Translations under genes and position numbers: made by a program
Shown: piece after piece, positions 1 to 9,393 of the stretch
How positions within the stretch are numbered: the stretch's first letter is position 1
How the letters are laid out: each line of letters begins with the position of its first letter
Source: Streptomyces sp. NBC_00178
Lineage (GTDB): Bacteria; Actinomycetota; Actinomycetes; Streptomycetales; Streptomycetaceae
NCBI RefSeq assembly: GCF_036206005.1
Contig: NZ_CP108143.1
Location: forward strand, 310,001 to 374,000
Length of the DNA: 64,000 nt
Direction: 5' to 3'
Notes under the pieces: model-generated
What the model was told of the DNA's origin: nothing
The model's input: only the letters and a program-made list of their open reading frames with translations
The model's database searches: none

Positions 1-1
1 G

Positions 2-2878
2 CTCCTCACCCAGGGGACCTACGACGCCGAGCGCGCCGGCATCGGCAAGGACGTCCTTCTGAGCCGGACACTGGCCACCATCAAGCACTTCGCCGCGTCC
101 AACCGCCTCACAGGCGGTACGGAGTGGGGCCGGAAACTGTTCTTCGACACCACCTTCCAGCTCTACTTCGTGCTCGCGGCCCGGCTGCTCTGGGACCGGC
201 TGGACGCCGCCACCCGGCAGCACATCGAGACGATCACCGCCGAACAGGCGCAGTACACGACGGCGCTGGGTACCGCGGCCGACCCCGCGTCCGGAAGCTG
301 GACGGCCAACGGCCTCAAGGGCGGCTACGTCGGGGACACGAAGCTGGAGGAGATGGGCGTCTACGCCCAGTCCCTGGCGCCCGGCCTCGCCTGGTCCTCC
401 GCCGATCCGCGCCACGGCGACTGGGCGGCGGCCTTCGGCCGCTGGACCAGGAACGAAGCGGGCCTGCCCGCCGCCGACCTGGCCAACCCCGCTCTGGTCG
501 ACGGCGTGGCGGTGAACACGAACACCGCGACGAACCTCTACGACACGTTCATCGTCGAGAACCACGAGTCCTTCGGCCCGCACTACCAGGAGGAGCTGTG
601 GCGCACCTCCGGCCGTAACGCGGCGCATTTCATCACCGCGGGACGGCCCATGCCACAGGTGCTGACGGCGCAGCCGAACGCGGGACCGCTGTGGCGGACC
701 CTCCTGATGGTCATGAGTGACGCGGGTGAACCACTGATGCCCATGGTGGCCGACCGTGAGCACCTCTACGGCCGGGATGTGATTCCGCTGGCCTTCCTCG
801 CCCAGGTGACGGGCGACCGGTCCGCCGCGTGGGCCGAGGCCGCCATGGCCGAACGGCTGGTCCCCTACCAGGGCTACGCACCGGTCAACCGGCTGGCCAA
901 GTTCTCGGGTGAGGCGAAGTACGAGCCCGAGGCCCGGGCCGAGATCGCCATCAGCTATCTGCTGCACCGGTGGAGGGCGGCGCACGGCGGAACCGTACGC
1001 CCGCTGTCCGACGCGGAGTTCTTCGAGAAGGCGGCAGGGGTACAGGACTTCGGTCCCGGCCCCGGGATCGTGGTCCAGCAGTCCCCCGCGGCGTGGGCGG
1101 CGTCGGTGAGCAAGCCCGGCTTCGTCAAGTTCGCCTGGCAGCCCGCCCACGACGACTGGCTGTTCGCGCTGAGCGGCAACAGCCCGGTGTTCCTGCCCTC
1201 CACCGGTGCGAAGGTGCTGCACCGCTCGGTCACCACGTACACGAACGTGCGCGACGGCCTCGACGCCACCGCCACGCTGCTCCGGCTCGACACGGGATTC
1301 GCGGGGTTCACCACACTGCCCTCCGGGGCGGTCGTCTATGCCACCAGCGGGACCGCCGCCGGTGAGGGGCGCCTGCGGGTGCACAACCTCACCATGCCGG
1401 GACTCGCCGGTCTGGACGGCAGGCGCAGGTACACCGCGGCCGACGGCTCGGCCGAGGTGGGCTCCGCGGACAGCGGGGCGACCGGGGTCGTACCCGGGCC
1501 GCGCGTCGACACACTGGCGCTCCCCGGGAGTTCCTGCCGCCACGTGCGCATGCAGGGCGTCTCCGGTCACCCGCAGTACGGGTACTCGCTCTACAGCTTC
1601 GGCGTCACGAACGGCGAAGGCGGCCCCGACCTCGCCCGCGGCCGCACCGCCACCGCGTCGTCCGCGGCGACGGGTTACGGGGCGGAGCGCGTGGTCGACG
1701 GTGACGCGGCGACCCGCTGGGCCGTGGCCGTCGGCGAACGGAGCCGCCAGGACAGCTGGCTGAGCGTGGACCTCGGCGGCGTCACGGTGTTCGACCGGCT
1801 CACCCTGGCATGGGAGTCCGCGGCCGCCACCGCCTACCGGGTGCAGGGGTCCGACGACGGGCAGACCTGGACGGACCTCGCCCGGTTCCCCGAAGCGGAC
1901 CTCACGAGCCGTGGTGGCTGGCTCTCGGTGGACGGCCGGGCCGGACTGGTCGTGCGAGGCGGCGAGAACCCCCTGGCCGTCTACGGCGACGTCGTCATCC
2001 TGTCCGACGGTCCCGCCGAGGCCGTGACCGTGGAGGGCCACCCCTCCGGGGATCCCGCCGAGGTGAAGGCCGCGGCGTCCCGGAAGGCTCCCCTGGCCCA
2101 GAACCCCGTCGTGCACGCCAGCACCGCCGGCGGCCACCTGAGTCTGTTCAACCTCTCTCCTGAGCCGGTGGCCACCGTGGTCTCGGTGCCCGGACAGGAC
2201 GACGGCCTGCGCCTGTACGCCGGCTCCCAGACGGTGACGGCCGCGGGGACCGACTTCACCGCCGAACTCGCCGCGGCGACGGCCGAGGTGGCCGCCGCGC
2301 GGTTCACCCTGCGTTCGGCGACGAGGAGGGCGGTCCCGGCGGGCGTCCGCGCGGAGGTCGTCGACGCCGCGACGGTGCGGCTGACCGGACCGGACTGCGA
2401 CCTGGTCGTGATCGCCGAGGACGGCCGGCGGGCCCGGGTCAGGCTGCGCCGGGGCAGGACCGGTGAGGTGTCCGTGCGGGGCACGACCGCCTACCCGCTC
2501 GCCGACGCCGCCCTCGGCTGCGTGACGTTCCCCACCGGGCCTCTCCCCGACGGCATGTCCGATCCGGCCGCCGCGGTGGACGGGGATGCCCGGACCTCGT
2601 GGACGCCCGGCTCGGACGAAGCCCGGCTGGTCGTCGATCTCGGTTCCTCCCGGCCCATCGGGCGGATTCTGACGGAGTGGACCCCGGGGCGCGTTCCGGG
2701 CGCGACGATCGAGTTCAGCGACGACGGTGTCACCTACGGGCAGAGGGAGGCCCTCCGGGGACTCACCGCCGTGCGAGGTCTGACGACCGAGGCCACCGCC
2801 CGCTACGTGGCGCTCGACGTGTCGGGGTGGCGCAGGGGTCACGCACGGCTGCGGTCGCTGTCGGTGGTGCCCGGGTAG
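2..2878 (+). CDS. Large secreted-type discoidin-domain protein (5' end missing)
   Basis: The frame is open from the first bases of the window to the stop at 2876-2878, so the gene begins upstream; 958 residues are visible. A GTG at 170 lies inside the open frame and is not taken as the start. The N-terminal half is helix-rich and ends in a beta-rich part, which recalls alpha/alpha-toroid carbohydrate enzymes such as polysaccharide lyases, but I recognise no catalytic motif. Two F5/8 type C (discoidin/CBM32-like) modules follow, at about bases 1630-1990 and 2500-2875. Each has the pattern VDGDAxTxW followed by a VDLG strand and an FSDDG or GSDDG loop. This points to an extracellular glycan-binding or glycan-cleaving protein. 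A strong terminator follows. Confidence 0.8.
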   Translation, partial: LLTQGTYDAERAGIGKDVLLSRTLATIKHFAASNRLTGGTEWGRKLFFDTTFQLYFVLAARLLWDRLDAATRQHIETITAEQAQYTTALGTAADPASGSWTANGLKGGYVGDTKLEEMGVYAQSLAPGLAWSSADPRHGDWAAAFGRWTRNEAGLPAADLANPALVDGVAVNTNTATNLYDTFIVENHESFGPHYQEELWRTSGRNAAHFITAGRPMPQVLTAQPNAGPLWRTLLMVMSDAGEPLMPMVADREHLYGRDVIPLAFLAQVTGDRSAAWAEAAMAERLVPYQGYAPVNRLAKFSGEAKYEPEARAEIAISYLLHRWRAAHGGTVRPLSDAEFFEKAAGVQDFGPGPGIVVQQSPAAWAASVSKPGFVKFAWQPAHDDWLFALSGNSPVFLPSTGAKVLHRSVTTYTNVRDGLDATATLLRLDTGFAGFTTLPSGAVVYATSGTAAGEGRLRVHNLTMPGLAGLDGRRRYTAADGSAEVGSADSGATGVVPGPRVDTLALPGSSCRHVRMQGVSGHPQYGYSLYSFGVTNGEGGPDLARGRTATASSAATGYGAERVVDGDAATRWAVAVGERSRQDSWLSVDLGGVTVFDRLTLAWESAAATAYRVQGSDDGQTWTDLARFPEADLTSRGGWLSVDGRAGLVVRGGENPLAVYGDVVILSDGPAEAVTVEGHPSGDPAEVKAAASRKAPLAQNPVVHASTAGGHLSLFNLSPEPVATVVSVPGQDDGLRLYAGSQTVTAAGTDFTAELAAATAEVAAARFTLRSATRRAVPAGVRAEVVDAATVRLTGPDCDLVVIAEDGRRARVRLRRGRTGEVSVRGTTAYPLADAALGCVTFPTGPLPDGMSDPAAAVDGDARTSWTPGSDEARLVVDLGSSRPIGRILTEWTPGRVPGATIEFSDDGVTYGQREALRGLTAVRGLTTEATARYVALDVSGWRRGHARLRSLSVVPG

Positions 2879-2936
2879 GCGGGCCTCGGTCCGTCACGAC
2901 GTGACGCCCCGTCGAGGACCCGCGTCCCACGGGTGT

Positions 2937-2974
2937 GCCGCCCCGCCGGGAGCCTCGGCTCCCGGCGGGGCGGC
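2937..2974 (+). terminator. Strong intrinsic terminator after the discoidin gene
   Basis: A perfect 17-bp stem (2937-2953 with 2958-2974) closes on a CTCG tetraloop, 58 bases after the stop codon. There is no long U tract, as is usual in high-GC actinomycetes. The remaining intergenic DNA up to 3273 holds no gene I can support. Confidence 0.85.
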
Positions 2975-3273
2975 TTCACGTGCGCCACCCGGCGAGAAGG
3001 AGCACGCGACCACCGCACGGCACGACGGTCGAGGGCCCGGAACAGCGGCTCGCCGGCTCCTGCTTCCCGTCCCGTGGCCGCCGCCCCCGGCGGTGACCCT
3101 CGTACGCGATCACCCGTCCGGCCTCGTCCGTACGGGTCCCCTGACTCACTCCTGCGGCACAGTCACGCGACGTTCGCGGGGACGGGCGGACAAGGTGGGC
3201 CCCTACGGAGGACCAGAGGCGGAGCCGCGCGGTGCGGCGACATGTGCGGGCTACAGCAGAGGGCGGAACAGTC

Positions 3274-4845
3274 ATGCCGGGACCGAGACGACAGCCGGGT
3301 GCACCCCGCCGCCGAGGTGACCGCGGGGCGACGGACCGGATGCTGCGGACGCTCCTGCGGCGCCGCAAGAAGGCACTGGCCGCCGAGGACGTGACGGTCA
3401 CCGACCCCCCGAAGGTACGCCGCGCAGTGACGGCGGCGGCACTCGGCAACATGATGGAGTGGTTCGACTTCGGTGTGTACGCCTACCTGGCGGGCACCCT
3501 CGGAAAGGTCTTCTTCCCGTCGAGTTCGCCCGGCGCGCAGGTGGTGTCCACCTTCGCCACCTTCGCCGCCGCCTTCCTCGTACGTCCGCTCGGCGGCCTG
3601 GTGTTCGGCCCGTTGGGCGACCGTGTGGGGCGTCAGAAGGTACTCGCCATCACCATGATCATGATGGCGGCGAGCACCTTCGCCGTCGGCTTCCTCCCCT
3701 CGTACGCGACGATCGGGTTCGCGGCACCCTTGCTGCTGCTGGTGTGCCGTCTGGTCCAGGGCTTCTCCACCGGAGGTGAGTACGCGGGCGCCACGACGTA
3801 CATCGCGGAGTACGCGCCGGACAAGCGCCGTGGGTTCCTCGGCAGTTGGCTGGACTTCGGGACCTTCGTCGGCTACTCGCTGGGCTCGGGGCTGGTGACC
3901 GTGCTGACCGCGGTCCTCGGTGCGGACGGGATGACGGACTGGGGGTGGCGCATCCCCTTCTTCGTCGCCGGGCCGCTCGGCCTGATCGGCCTGTACATGC
4001 GGCTGAAGCTGGAGGAGACACCCGTCTTCCAGCGCGAGGAGGAGGCACAGGCCGAGGCCCTGGCCGAGGGCGACCCCGTCGAGCAGGCGCGTCAGTCGGG
4101 CAAGGGCCGGCTCAAGGAGATCTTCACCGGCCACTGGCAGGCGGTGCTGATCTGCATGGGCCTGGTCCTGGTCTACAACGTCACCAACTACATGGTGACT
4201 TCCTACCTGCCGACGTACATGTCGGAGACCCTCGGCGAGCCCGACACGACGTCCCAGCTGCTGGTCCTGGGCACGATGCTGCTCGTGGTCCTGACGATCA
4301 CGACGGTCGGCAGGTCCTCGGACCGCTGGGGCAGGCGCCCCGTCTTCCTGGCGGGAAGCGTGGCGCTCGTCGTCTTCGCTATCCCGGCGTTCCTTCTCAT
4401 CCAGGAGGGCGGCATCCTGCTGCCGGCGATCGGCTGCTGCGTCCTCGGACTGCTGCTGGTCTGTTTCGCGGGCGCCTCGGCCTCGACGCTCCCGGCCCTC
4501 TTCCCGACCCGCATCCGCTACGGAGCCCTGTCGATCGCCTTCAACATCTCGGTGTCCGTGTTCGGCGGTACCACGCCGCTGTTCGCCTCCGCCCTCGTGG
4601 AGGCGACCGGCGACGACATGGTACCGGCGTACTACCTGATGGTCGCGGGAGTCGTCGGGCTCGTCGCCACGTTCTTCCTGCACGAGACCGCGGGCAAGCC
4701 GCTGCGCGGCTCCGGGCCGATGGTGGAGACCGCGGAACAGGCGCGCGTCCTCGTCGCCCGGAGCAGGACACGTGCGGGCAGACAGGCACGTGACGTGTGG
4801 ATCCGGATGCGCCATCCGTGGGGCGGGGACGACGGCGGGAAGTGA
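3274..4845 (+). CDS. MFS transporter, metabolite:H+ symporter (ProP-like) family
   Basis: This 523-residue integral membrane protein has 12 predicted hydrophobic segments. It carries signatures of the MHS branch of the major facilitator superfamily: GNMMEWFDFGVYAYLA in the first segment, RPLGGLVFGPLGDRVGR in the loop after the second, and QGFSTGGEYAGATTYIAEY in the fourth. ProP-type members carry proline, glycine betaine or other organic solutes with protons. The ATG at 3274 is chosen because AGAGGG lies 10 bases upstream; the same frame is open further 5' and an alternative ATG is at 3340. The basic C-terminal tail lacks the coiled coil of E. coli ProP, so osmotic gating is not shown. It is monocistronic between a terminator and a protease gene. 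The substrate is unknown. Confidence 0.88.
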   Translation: MPGPRRQPGAPRRRGDRGATDRMLRTLLRRRKKALAAEDVTVTDPPKVRRAVTAAALGNMMEWFDFGVYAYLAGTLGKVFFPSSSPGAQVVSTFATFAAAFLVRPLGGLVFGPLGDRVGRQKVLAITMIMMAASTFAVGFLPSYATIGFAAPLLLLVCRLVQGFSTGGEYAGATTYIAEYAPDKRRGFLGSWLDFGTFVGYSLGSGLVTVLTAVLGADGMTDWGWRIPFFVAGPLGLIGLYMRLKLEETPVFQREEEAQAEALAEGDPVEQARQSGKGRLKEIFTGHWQAVLICMGLVLVYNVTNYMVTSYLPTYMSETLGEPDTTSQLLVLGTMLLVVLTITTVGRSSDRWGRRPVFLAGSVALVVFAIPAFLLIQEGGILLPAIGCCVLGLLLVCFAGASASTLPALFPTRIRYGALSIAFNISVSVFGGTTPLFASALVEATGDDMVPAYYLMVAGVVGLVATFFLHETAGKPLRGSGPMVETAEQARVLVARSRTRAGRQARDVWIRMRHPWGGDDGGK

Positions 4846-4993
4846 CCGCACACGCCGGTCCCGGAACACCATGACGGCGGTGTGATCACAAACACACAAC
4901 TCGAAGGGGGCGAAGCCCCGTTGCAAGGGTGTCAGGGGTTCTCCATGCCGAAACGGCGACGAACCCCGAACCCACCGGACGAAGTGAGGGCGC

Positions 4994-6406
4994 GTGAGGC
5001 GACGAATACGGACATGGGCAGGACCGGGTACGGGGACACGCCGGTGGGCGTTCACCGCGGCGGCGGTCACCGGGCTGGTGTGCTCGGCGCTCACGGTGAA
5101 CACCGCGCCGTCCTCGGCGGCGTCCACCGCGGACGCGGCCGTCATTCCCCCACTGCCCGTCACACGGCTCACCGGGGAGGCGAATTCGGGTGAGGGCGTC
5201 GCCCGGCTTCACCAGCAGGTGAAGGAGGGGACGCTGCTCGAACACCACGGCTCGCGCCCGGTGTGCCCCACGTGTCACGCCCAGGTCGTCACCGAGGGCG
5301 TCAAGGGTGACACCCCCCTGCGGTCCGCGGCTCCCGCGGGCTACGGTCCGGCCGAACTGCAGGCGGCCTACGGGCTGCCCGCGGCCTCGCGCGGCACCGG
5401 GACCATCGCCATCATCGACGCGGGTGTCTATCCGACGCTGGAGAAGGACCTCGCGGTCTACCGCAGGACGTTCGGCCTGCCGGCGTGCACCGTCGCCTCC
5501 GGCTGCCTGTCCCTGCTGAACTACGACGGCGGCAAGCAGCCCGCCCCGCAGACCGGTTCGCAGGGCCGGCTCATGGAGGAGGGAGCCGCCCTCGAGACGG
5601 CGCTCGACCTCGACATGGCCTCCGCCGCCTGCCCCTCCTGCCGGCTCCTCGAGATCTCCGTGCCCTGGCAGGACGCCCAGGACGACAACGACGTGTCGAC
5701 GGGCGACTTCGCCCAGGCGGTCGACACGGCGGTGGCAGCGGGCGCGTCGGCGGTCAGCATCAGCTACGGCTTCCGTGCGGATGTCCAGAACACGCACGGC
5801 TTCCGCCGTACCGCACTCGACCACAAGGGCGTGGCCATCACCGCCTCGACCGGCGACGGAGGCTTCAACGGCGGCGTGCACCAGCTCTGGCCGTCCGCCC
5901 TGCCGTCGGTGATCAGCGTGGGTGGCGTCTCCCTTCCTGCCGCCGGTGAGGAGCCGGCGGCCTGGTACGCCGCGGGCAGCGGGTGCGAGCAGGCCTTCGG
6001 CGCGGCCAAGGGCCAGCCGTCCGCGGTCACCGCGGCCTGCGGAGGCCACCGGGCGGCCTCCGACATCTCCGCGGACGCGGATCCCGCCACCGGTGTCGCC
6101 GTGTACGACACCTACGCGCCCCTGAGCGAGGAGCCCAACAACTGGGTGGTGGCGGGCGGGACCAGCGCGTCGGCGCCCTACGTGGCCGGCCTGTTCACCC
6201 GCGCCGGCCGCCTCTCGGCCGTCGACGGGCCCTCGGGCCTCTACCGGGCGCCGAAGACCGCCTTCACGGACGTCACGAGCGGCAACACCGAGGTCTACCA
6301 CCAGTGCGCCTCGTACCCCGCGATCAGCCCCGCCCTGTGCAACGCGGGACCCGGCTGGGACGGACCGACCGGTCTGGGTGTTCCGCACGGGCTCGGCGCG
6401 TTCTGA
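4994..6406 (+). CDS. Secreted S53 (sedolisin-type) serine-carboxyl protease
   Basis: The 470-residue pre-protein has an arginine-rich N-terminus and a hydrophobic signal segment (about 17-45), so it is exported. The catalytic domain shows the sedolisin Glu/Asp pair in ALETALDLDMASAACP (E201, D205), the oxyanion Asp in TASTGDGGF (D288) and the nucleophile in GGTSASAP (S391). The long pro-domain of classical sedolisins is missing: only about 60 residues with a CPTC motif (91-94) precede the enzyme domain, as in the compact actinobacterial form. The start is GTG at 4994. A small secreted protein gene follows 45 bases downstream and may be cotranscribed. The family is acid-active and extracellular; the substrate is unknown. 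Confidence 0.88.
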   Translation: MRRRIRTWAGPGTGTRRWAFTAAAVTGLVCSALTVNTAPSSAASTADAAVIPPLPVTRLTGEANSGEGVARLHQQVKEGTLLEHHGSRPVCPTCHAQVVTEGVKGDTPLRSAAPAGYGPAELQAAYGLPAASRGTGTIAIIDAGVYPTLEKDLAVYRRTFGLPACTVASGCLSLLNYDGGKQPAPQTGSQGRLMEEGAALETALDLDMASAACPSCRLLEISVPWQDAQDDNDVSTGDFAQAVDTAVAAGASAVSISYGFRADVQNTHGFRRTALDHKGVAITASTGDGGFNGGVHQLWPSALPSVISVGGVSLPAAGEEPAAWYAAGSGCEQAFGAAKGQPSAVTAACGGHRAASDISADADPATGVAVYDTYAPLSEEPNNWVVAGGTSASAPYVAGLFTRAGRLSAVDGPSGLYRAPKTAFTDVTSGNTEVYHQCASYPAISPALCNAGPGWDGPTGLGVPHGLGAF

Positions 6407-6451
6407 CCGCACGCGCCTGTCCGCATTTCCTACTGTTCGTGGAGGTACCCC

Positions 6452-7024
6452 ATGCGTATCAACTCCCGTGCCGCCGCGGTCGCGGCGGCCGTCGCCGCCC
6501 TGCTGCTGAGCGGTACAGCGGTGGCGAGCGCCACCATCGGTGACCGTGCGACGGCGGGCGGGCCCGCCGCGACCCGGACGTCCGCCGAGCAGGCGAAACC
6601 CCGTCCGTGCACCATCGACGACGTCTCGTTCCACTTCGGCGGCTACACGGCCGGGCTCAGCAAGCGCAGATTCGACCTGACCCTCCTCGCCCACGACGGC
6701 GTGGTCTGCACACTCACCGACACCCCGCTGATCACCCTCAGGAAGGCCGGCGACGGCACACCGGCTCCGGTCACGGTCAACGGCCGGGGCGGCACCCTCG
6801 TGCTCAGGCCCGACTCGCCGCTGCACACCACGGCGATCTACAACATCGCGGACTCCCCCGAACACGCCCTCAAGATAAACGCGTTGAAGCTGTCCATGCC
6901 CGACGGCAGCAGCCGGAGTACGTACTTCTACGCACCGGGCGACACCGACGTCTATCAGGCGGGCGTGTCGTTCACGTCCTGGACCACCGGCCTCGGACTG
7001 GGGCAGGGCGAGGAGGCGTTCTGA
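6452..7024 (+). CDS. Small secreted DUF4232-like protein
   Basis: The protein has 190 residues. A clear Sec signal (residues 1-27, Ala-rich with an ASA-type end) is followed by one domain that starts with a Cys (CTIDDVSFHFGG) and has a second Cys near residue 88 (VVCTLTD). The beta-rich pattern fits the actinobacterial DUF4232 family of exported proteins, whose function is not known to me. A GGAGG-type site precedes the ATG at 6452. It follows the S53 protease by 45 bases on the same strand, so the two may form a secreted pair; that is inference from spacing only. Two hairpins follow the stop. Confidence 0.75.
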   Translation: MRINSRAAAVAAAVAALLLSGTAVASATIGDRATAGGPAATRTSAEQAKPRPCTIDDVSFHFGGYTAGLSKRRFDLTLLAHDGVVCTLTDTPLITLRKAGDGTPAPVTVNGRGGTLVLRPDSPLHTTAIYNIADSPEHALKINALKLSMPDGSSRSTYFYAPGDTDVYQAGVSFTSWTTGLGLGQGEEAF

Positions 7025-7038
7025 CGCCTTCCTGATCC

Positions 7039-7070
7039 GGCCCCGCAGCGGCAGCGACCGCTGCGGGGCC
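7039..7070 (+). terminator. Terminator hairpin after the small secreted protein
   Basis: A perfect 13-bp stem (7039-7051 with 7058-7070) with a 6-base loop lies 15 bases after the stop of the upstream gene. Confidence 0.8.
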
Positions 7071-7087
7071 GGGTCGGGCCGGTGGAC

Positions 7088-7125
7088 GACGGATGGGCCG
7101 GTCCTCCTGGACCGGCCCATCCGTC
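7088..7125. terminator. Second, bidirectional terminator between convergent genes
   Basis: A perfect 17-bp stem (7088-7104 with 7109-7125) closes on a TCCT loop. It lies between the gene ending at 7024 and the convergent phosphoesterase ending at 7191, so it can stop transcription from both sides. Confidence 0.8.
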
Positions 7126-7190
7126 TCCGCGCACGAGGGTGTCTCCCCCGTCGCCCGGCCCGGCGGCACAGCCGGAGCCGGGTGACGAGG

Positions 7191-9143
7191 CTACTCGGCG
7201 GTCAGGAACTCACGGTGGGACAGCGGCCGGTCGACGATGCGGATGTCGCCGACGTTGCCGTGGAAGACGACGTCGACCGCGCCCGCGTACTCGTGGCCGC
7301 CCACGAGCCAGGGCAGTCCGAGCGAGGTCAGGCCCGCGGACACCCGGCTCGGGTTGTCGAGCACCGGAGCGCCGTCGACGTACAGCTTGGTGTGGCGGCC
7401 GTCGTTGACGACTGCCAGGTGGAACCACTTGAGTTCCGGCATGCCGTGGCCCCAGTTGGTCGTGGGGTAGGTGGTGTTCGTCGGGTAGTGGTTGAACTGC
7501 GCCTCGCGGCCGTTGTTCGTGATGGCGAGCTGGGCCAGCGGCTCCTTCGGGTCCGTGTTCTTGCCGTGCTTGCCCGCGTCCCCCGCGGCGCCGCGGCGGC
7601 TGAGGATGGAGGCGTTGCCGTTCCTGCCCCCGTCCCAGTCCAGCGGCATCATGACGAAGGTCTCGATCGTGTACCCGCCCTTGAACGTCTCGGTGTTCAG
7701 AGGTGCCTTCGCCCCGGTGGTCAGATACGAGCCGTTGACCGGGTTCCTGCCGCCGGCGAACTTCAGGCTGGCGTGGCCGGGCTGGTCGGGGTGGTGTCCG
7801 GCGGACCAGGACAGCGCGCCGTCAGCCGTGCCCGGCACGGTCACCACGGTCAGGTCGTTGCCCTTGCCCGACAGGTCACGGATCTTCTGGCCCGCGCCGA
7901 GCGAGGCGCCGGGGGCGCCCTGTCCGTCGAAGCGCCAGTACGCCACTGTGCCCTTCACCAGCTGGCGGTGGGCCGGGCGGGACGGGCGGACCGGGATCGG
8001 GATGAAGCCGGAGAACCGCTGCTCGAAGTCGATCGGGACCGAGAAGTTGTCGACGGGACCGGTGATCCGGGCGTGCCCCGCGGCCTGGTCGTTGCGGGTG
8101 TCGGGGTCCTGGGCCATGATCCAGGGGTTGATCGTCTCGACGTCGATCGTGTCCCGGGCCAGGTCGAAGTGGTACAGCCGGATCATGCCGCCGCCACCGA
8201 AGTAGCGGTTCTGGTAGTTCGTGATGTGCATGTCGACGTCGTTGCCGGCGCTGTTCTTCTTGGTCGTGCGCCCGGGCGGCCAGTAGTGACCGTTGAGGGT
8301 CAGGAAGATCTGGTCGTTGTCGTTGATCAGCTTGTCCCAGACGGTCTGCCCGTAGCCGGAGAGTACGGCGTTGTTCTCGGGGTCGCCGGACTCGTAAGGG
8401 AAAACGTTGTCATCGTACGGCGAGGCGACGATGTCGTGCGAGGTGAGGATCACCGGCATCTTGGGGTGCGCCTTGATGACGTCGTTCGCCCAGGCGAAAC
8501 CCTGGTCGGTGGTCCGCCAGTCCAGGGCGAGGAGGAGCCAGGAGCGGCCGGCCGCCTCGAAGACGTGGGCGGTGTTGTAGCCGGTCCGGTCCGCGCCGGC
8601 GAACGTCTTCGCCCGCTTGAAGCGCTGCGGGCCCATGGTGCGCAGGTAGGGCGTGTCGCCGCGGCTGTCGTCGCCGGTCACGTCGTGGTTCCCGGCCAGC
8701 ACGCTGTATGCGGCGCCGTGCTTGTCCATCACCCCGAACGCCTTGTCGACCTGCTCGAACGACGAGGGGTCGGCGTCCTGCGTGAGGTCACCGAGATGCG
8801 CCATGAAGACGATGTTGGCCTCGGGGTTGCCGCTGTTCTCGATGATGTAGCGGAAGGACTCCTCCTGCGGGGTCCTGTTGACGCTGTCCTGGCTTCCCCA
8901 GTAGAGGAACTGGGTGTCCGGCATGACGGCGAGGGTGAACTGCAGGGAGGTGGGGTCCGGACTCCAGGTGCCGGTCCCGCCGTGTCTCGGAGCGTCCGCG
9001 GCCGAGGCGGGCGCCGCGGAGAGCGCGGTCACGCCGACGCTCGCGGCGGCCGCGCCCGCTCCGGCCAGAGCCGCGTTGCGCAGGAAGACCCGCCTGTCGT
9101 GTCCGCTCGGCTCGTGTGACTCGGTGTCACCGGTGTGGGGCAT
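7191..9143 (-). CDS. Secreted metallophosphoesterase with C-terminal LamG/ConA-like lectin domain
   Basis: The protein is about 650 residues from the ATG at 9143, which has GAGAAGGA upstream. The N-terminus carries a Tat-type signal (HDRRVFLRNAALAGAG). The calcineurin-like phosphoesterase domain follows, with the metal motifs MPDTQ (D), HLGDLTQDAD, LAGNHDV, LTSHD and NGHYW. The NGH(x)H motif is altered here: the residue usually His in GH(x)H is Trp/Pro. The C-terminal 230 residues read as a LamG/concanavalin-like jelly roll (YWRFDG at its start, VNDGRHTKLYVDG near its end). It probably acts outside the cell on a phosphoester. It is one of three secreted phosphoesterases in this window. The substrate is not evident. 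Confidence 0.85.
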   Translation of the reverse strand: MPHTGDTESHEPSGHDRRVFLRNAALAGAGAAAASVGVTALSAAPASAADAPRHGGTGTWSPDPTSLQFTLAVMPDTQFLYWGSQDSVNRTPQEESFRYIIENSGNPEANIVFMAHLGDLTQDADPSSFEQVDKAFGVMDKHGAAYSVLAGNHDVTGDDSRGDTPYLRTMGPQRFKRAKTFAGADRTGYNTAHVFEAAGRSWLLLALDWRTTDQGFAWANDVIKAHPKMPVILTSHDIVASPYDDNVFPYESGDPENNAVLSGYGQTVWDKLINDNDQIFLTLNGHYWPPGRTTKKNSAGNDVDMHITNYQNRYFGGGGMIRLYHFDLARDTIDVETINPWIMAQDPDTRNDQAAGHARITGPVDNFSVPIDFEQRFSGFIPIPVRPSRPAHRQLVKGTVAYWRFDGQGAPGASLGAGQKIRDLSGKGNDLTVVTVPGTADGALSWSAGHHPDQPGHASLKFAGGRNPVNGSYLTTGAKAPLNTETFKGGYTIETFVMMPLDWDGGRNGNASILSRRGAAGDAGKHGKNTDPKEPLAQLAITNNGREAQFNHYPTNTTYPTTNWGHGMPELKWFHLAVVNDGRHTKLYVDGAPVLDNPSRVSAGLTSLGLPWLVGGHEYAGAVDVVFHGNVGDIRIVDRPLSHREFLTAE

Positions 9144-9330
9144 GTGAGGTCCTTCTCGGGTCGATGGTTCACGAAGCAATGACGTGGGTCAAAAGCTCCT
9201 CGACCTGGGCATACGCGAGATGACCACCGGAGGTCAGGCGTCTGTATACGACGAGAAGTGCCTATCGGGTCCCATGGCCGCAAAACAGCCGGTAGGTGCG
9301 GAAGGCGCGGCCGGAGCGGGTCGCGCTCCG

Positions 9331-9364
9331 TCACGGCCGCCGGGCAGACGGGCGGCGGCCGTGA
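9331..9364 (-). terminator. Terminator hairpin downstream of the YaaH-like gene
   Basis: An 11-bp perfect stem (9331-9341 with 9354-9364) lies about 30 bases past the end of the leftward gene that stops at 9394. Confidence 0.65.
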
Positions 9365-9393
9365 TCCTGGAGTCGCCGCGGGAAGCGACCTCC

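Noticed and set aside
3163..5172. Long leftward open frame opposite the MHS transporter
   Set aside because: It is a GC-driven antisense frame. Its product is Arg/Asp/His-rich without a domain, and the plus-strand transporter has full family motifs.
7182..9119. 645-residue plus-strand frame opposite the LamG phosphoesterase
   Set aside because: Antisense shadow; the minus strand carries the Tat signal and metal motifs.
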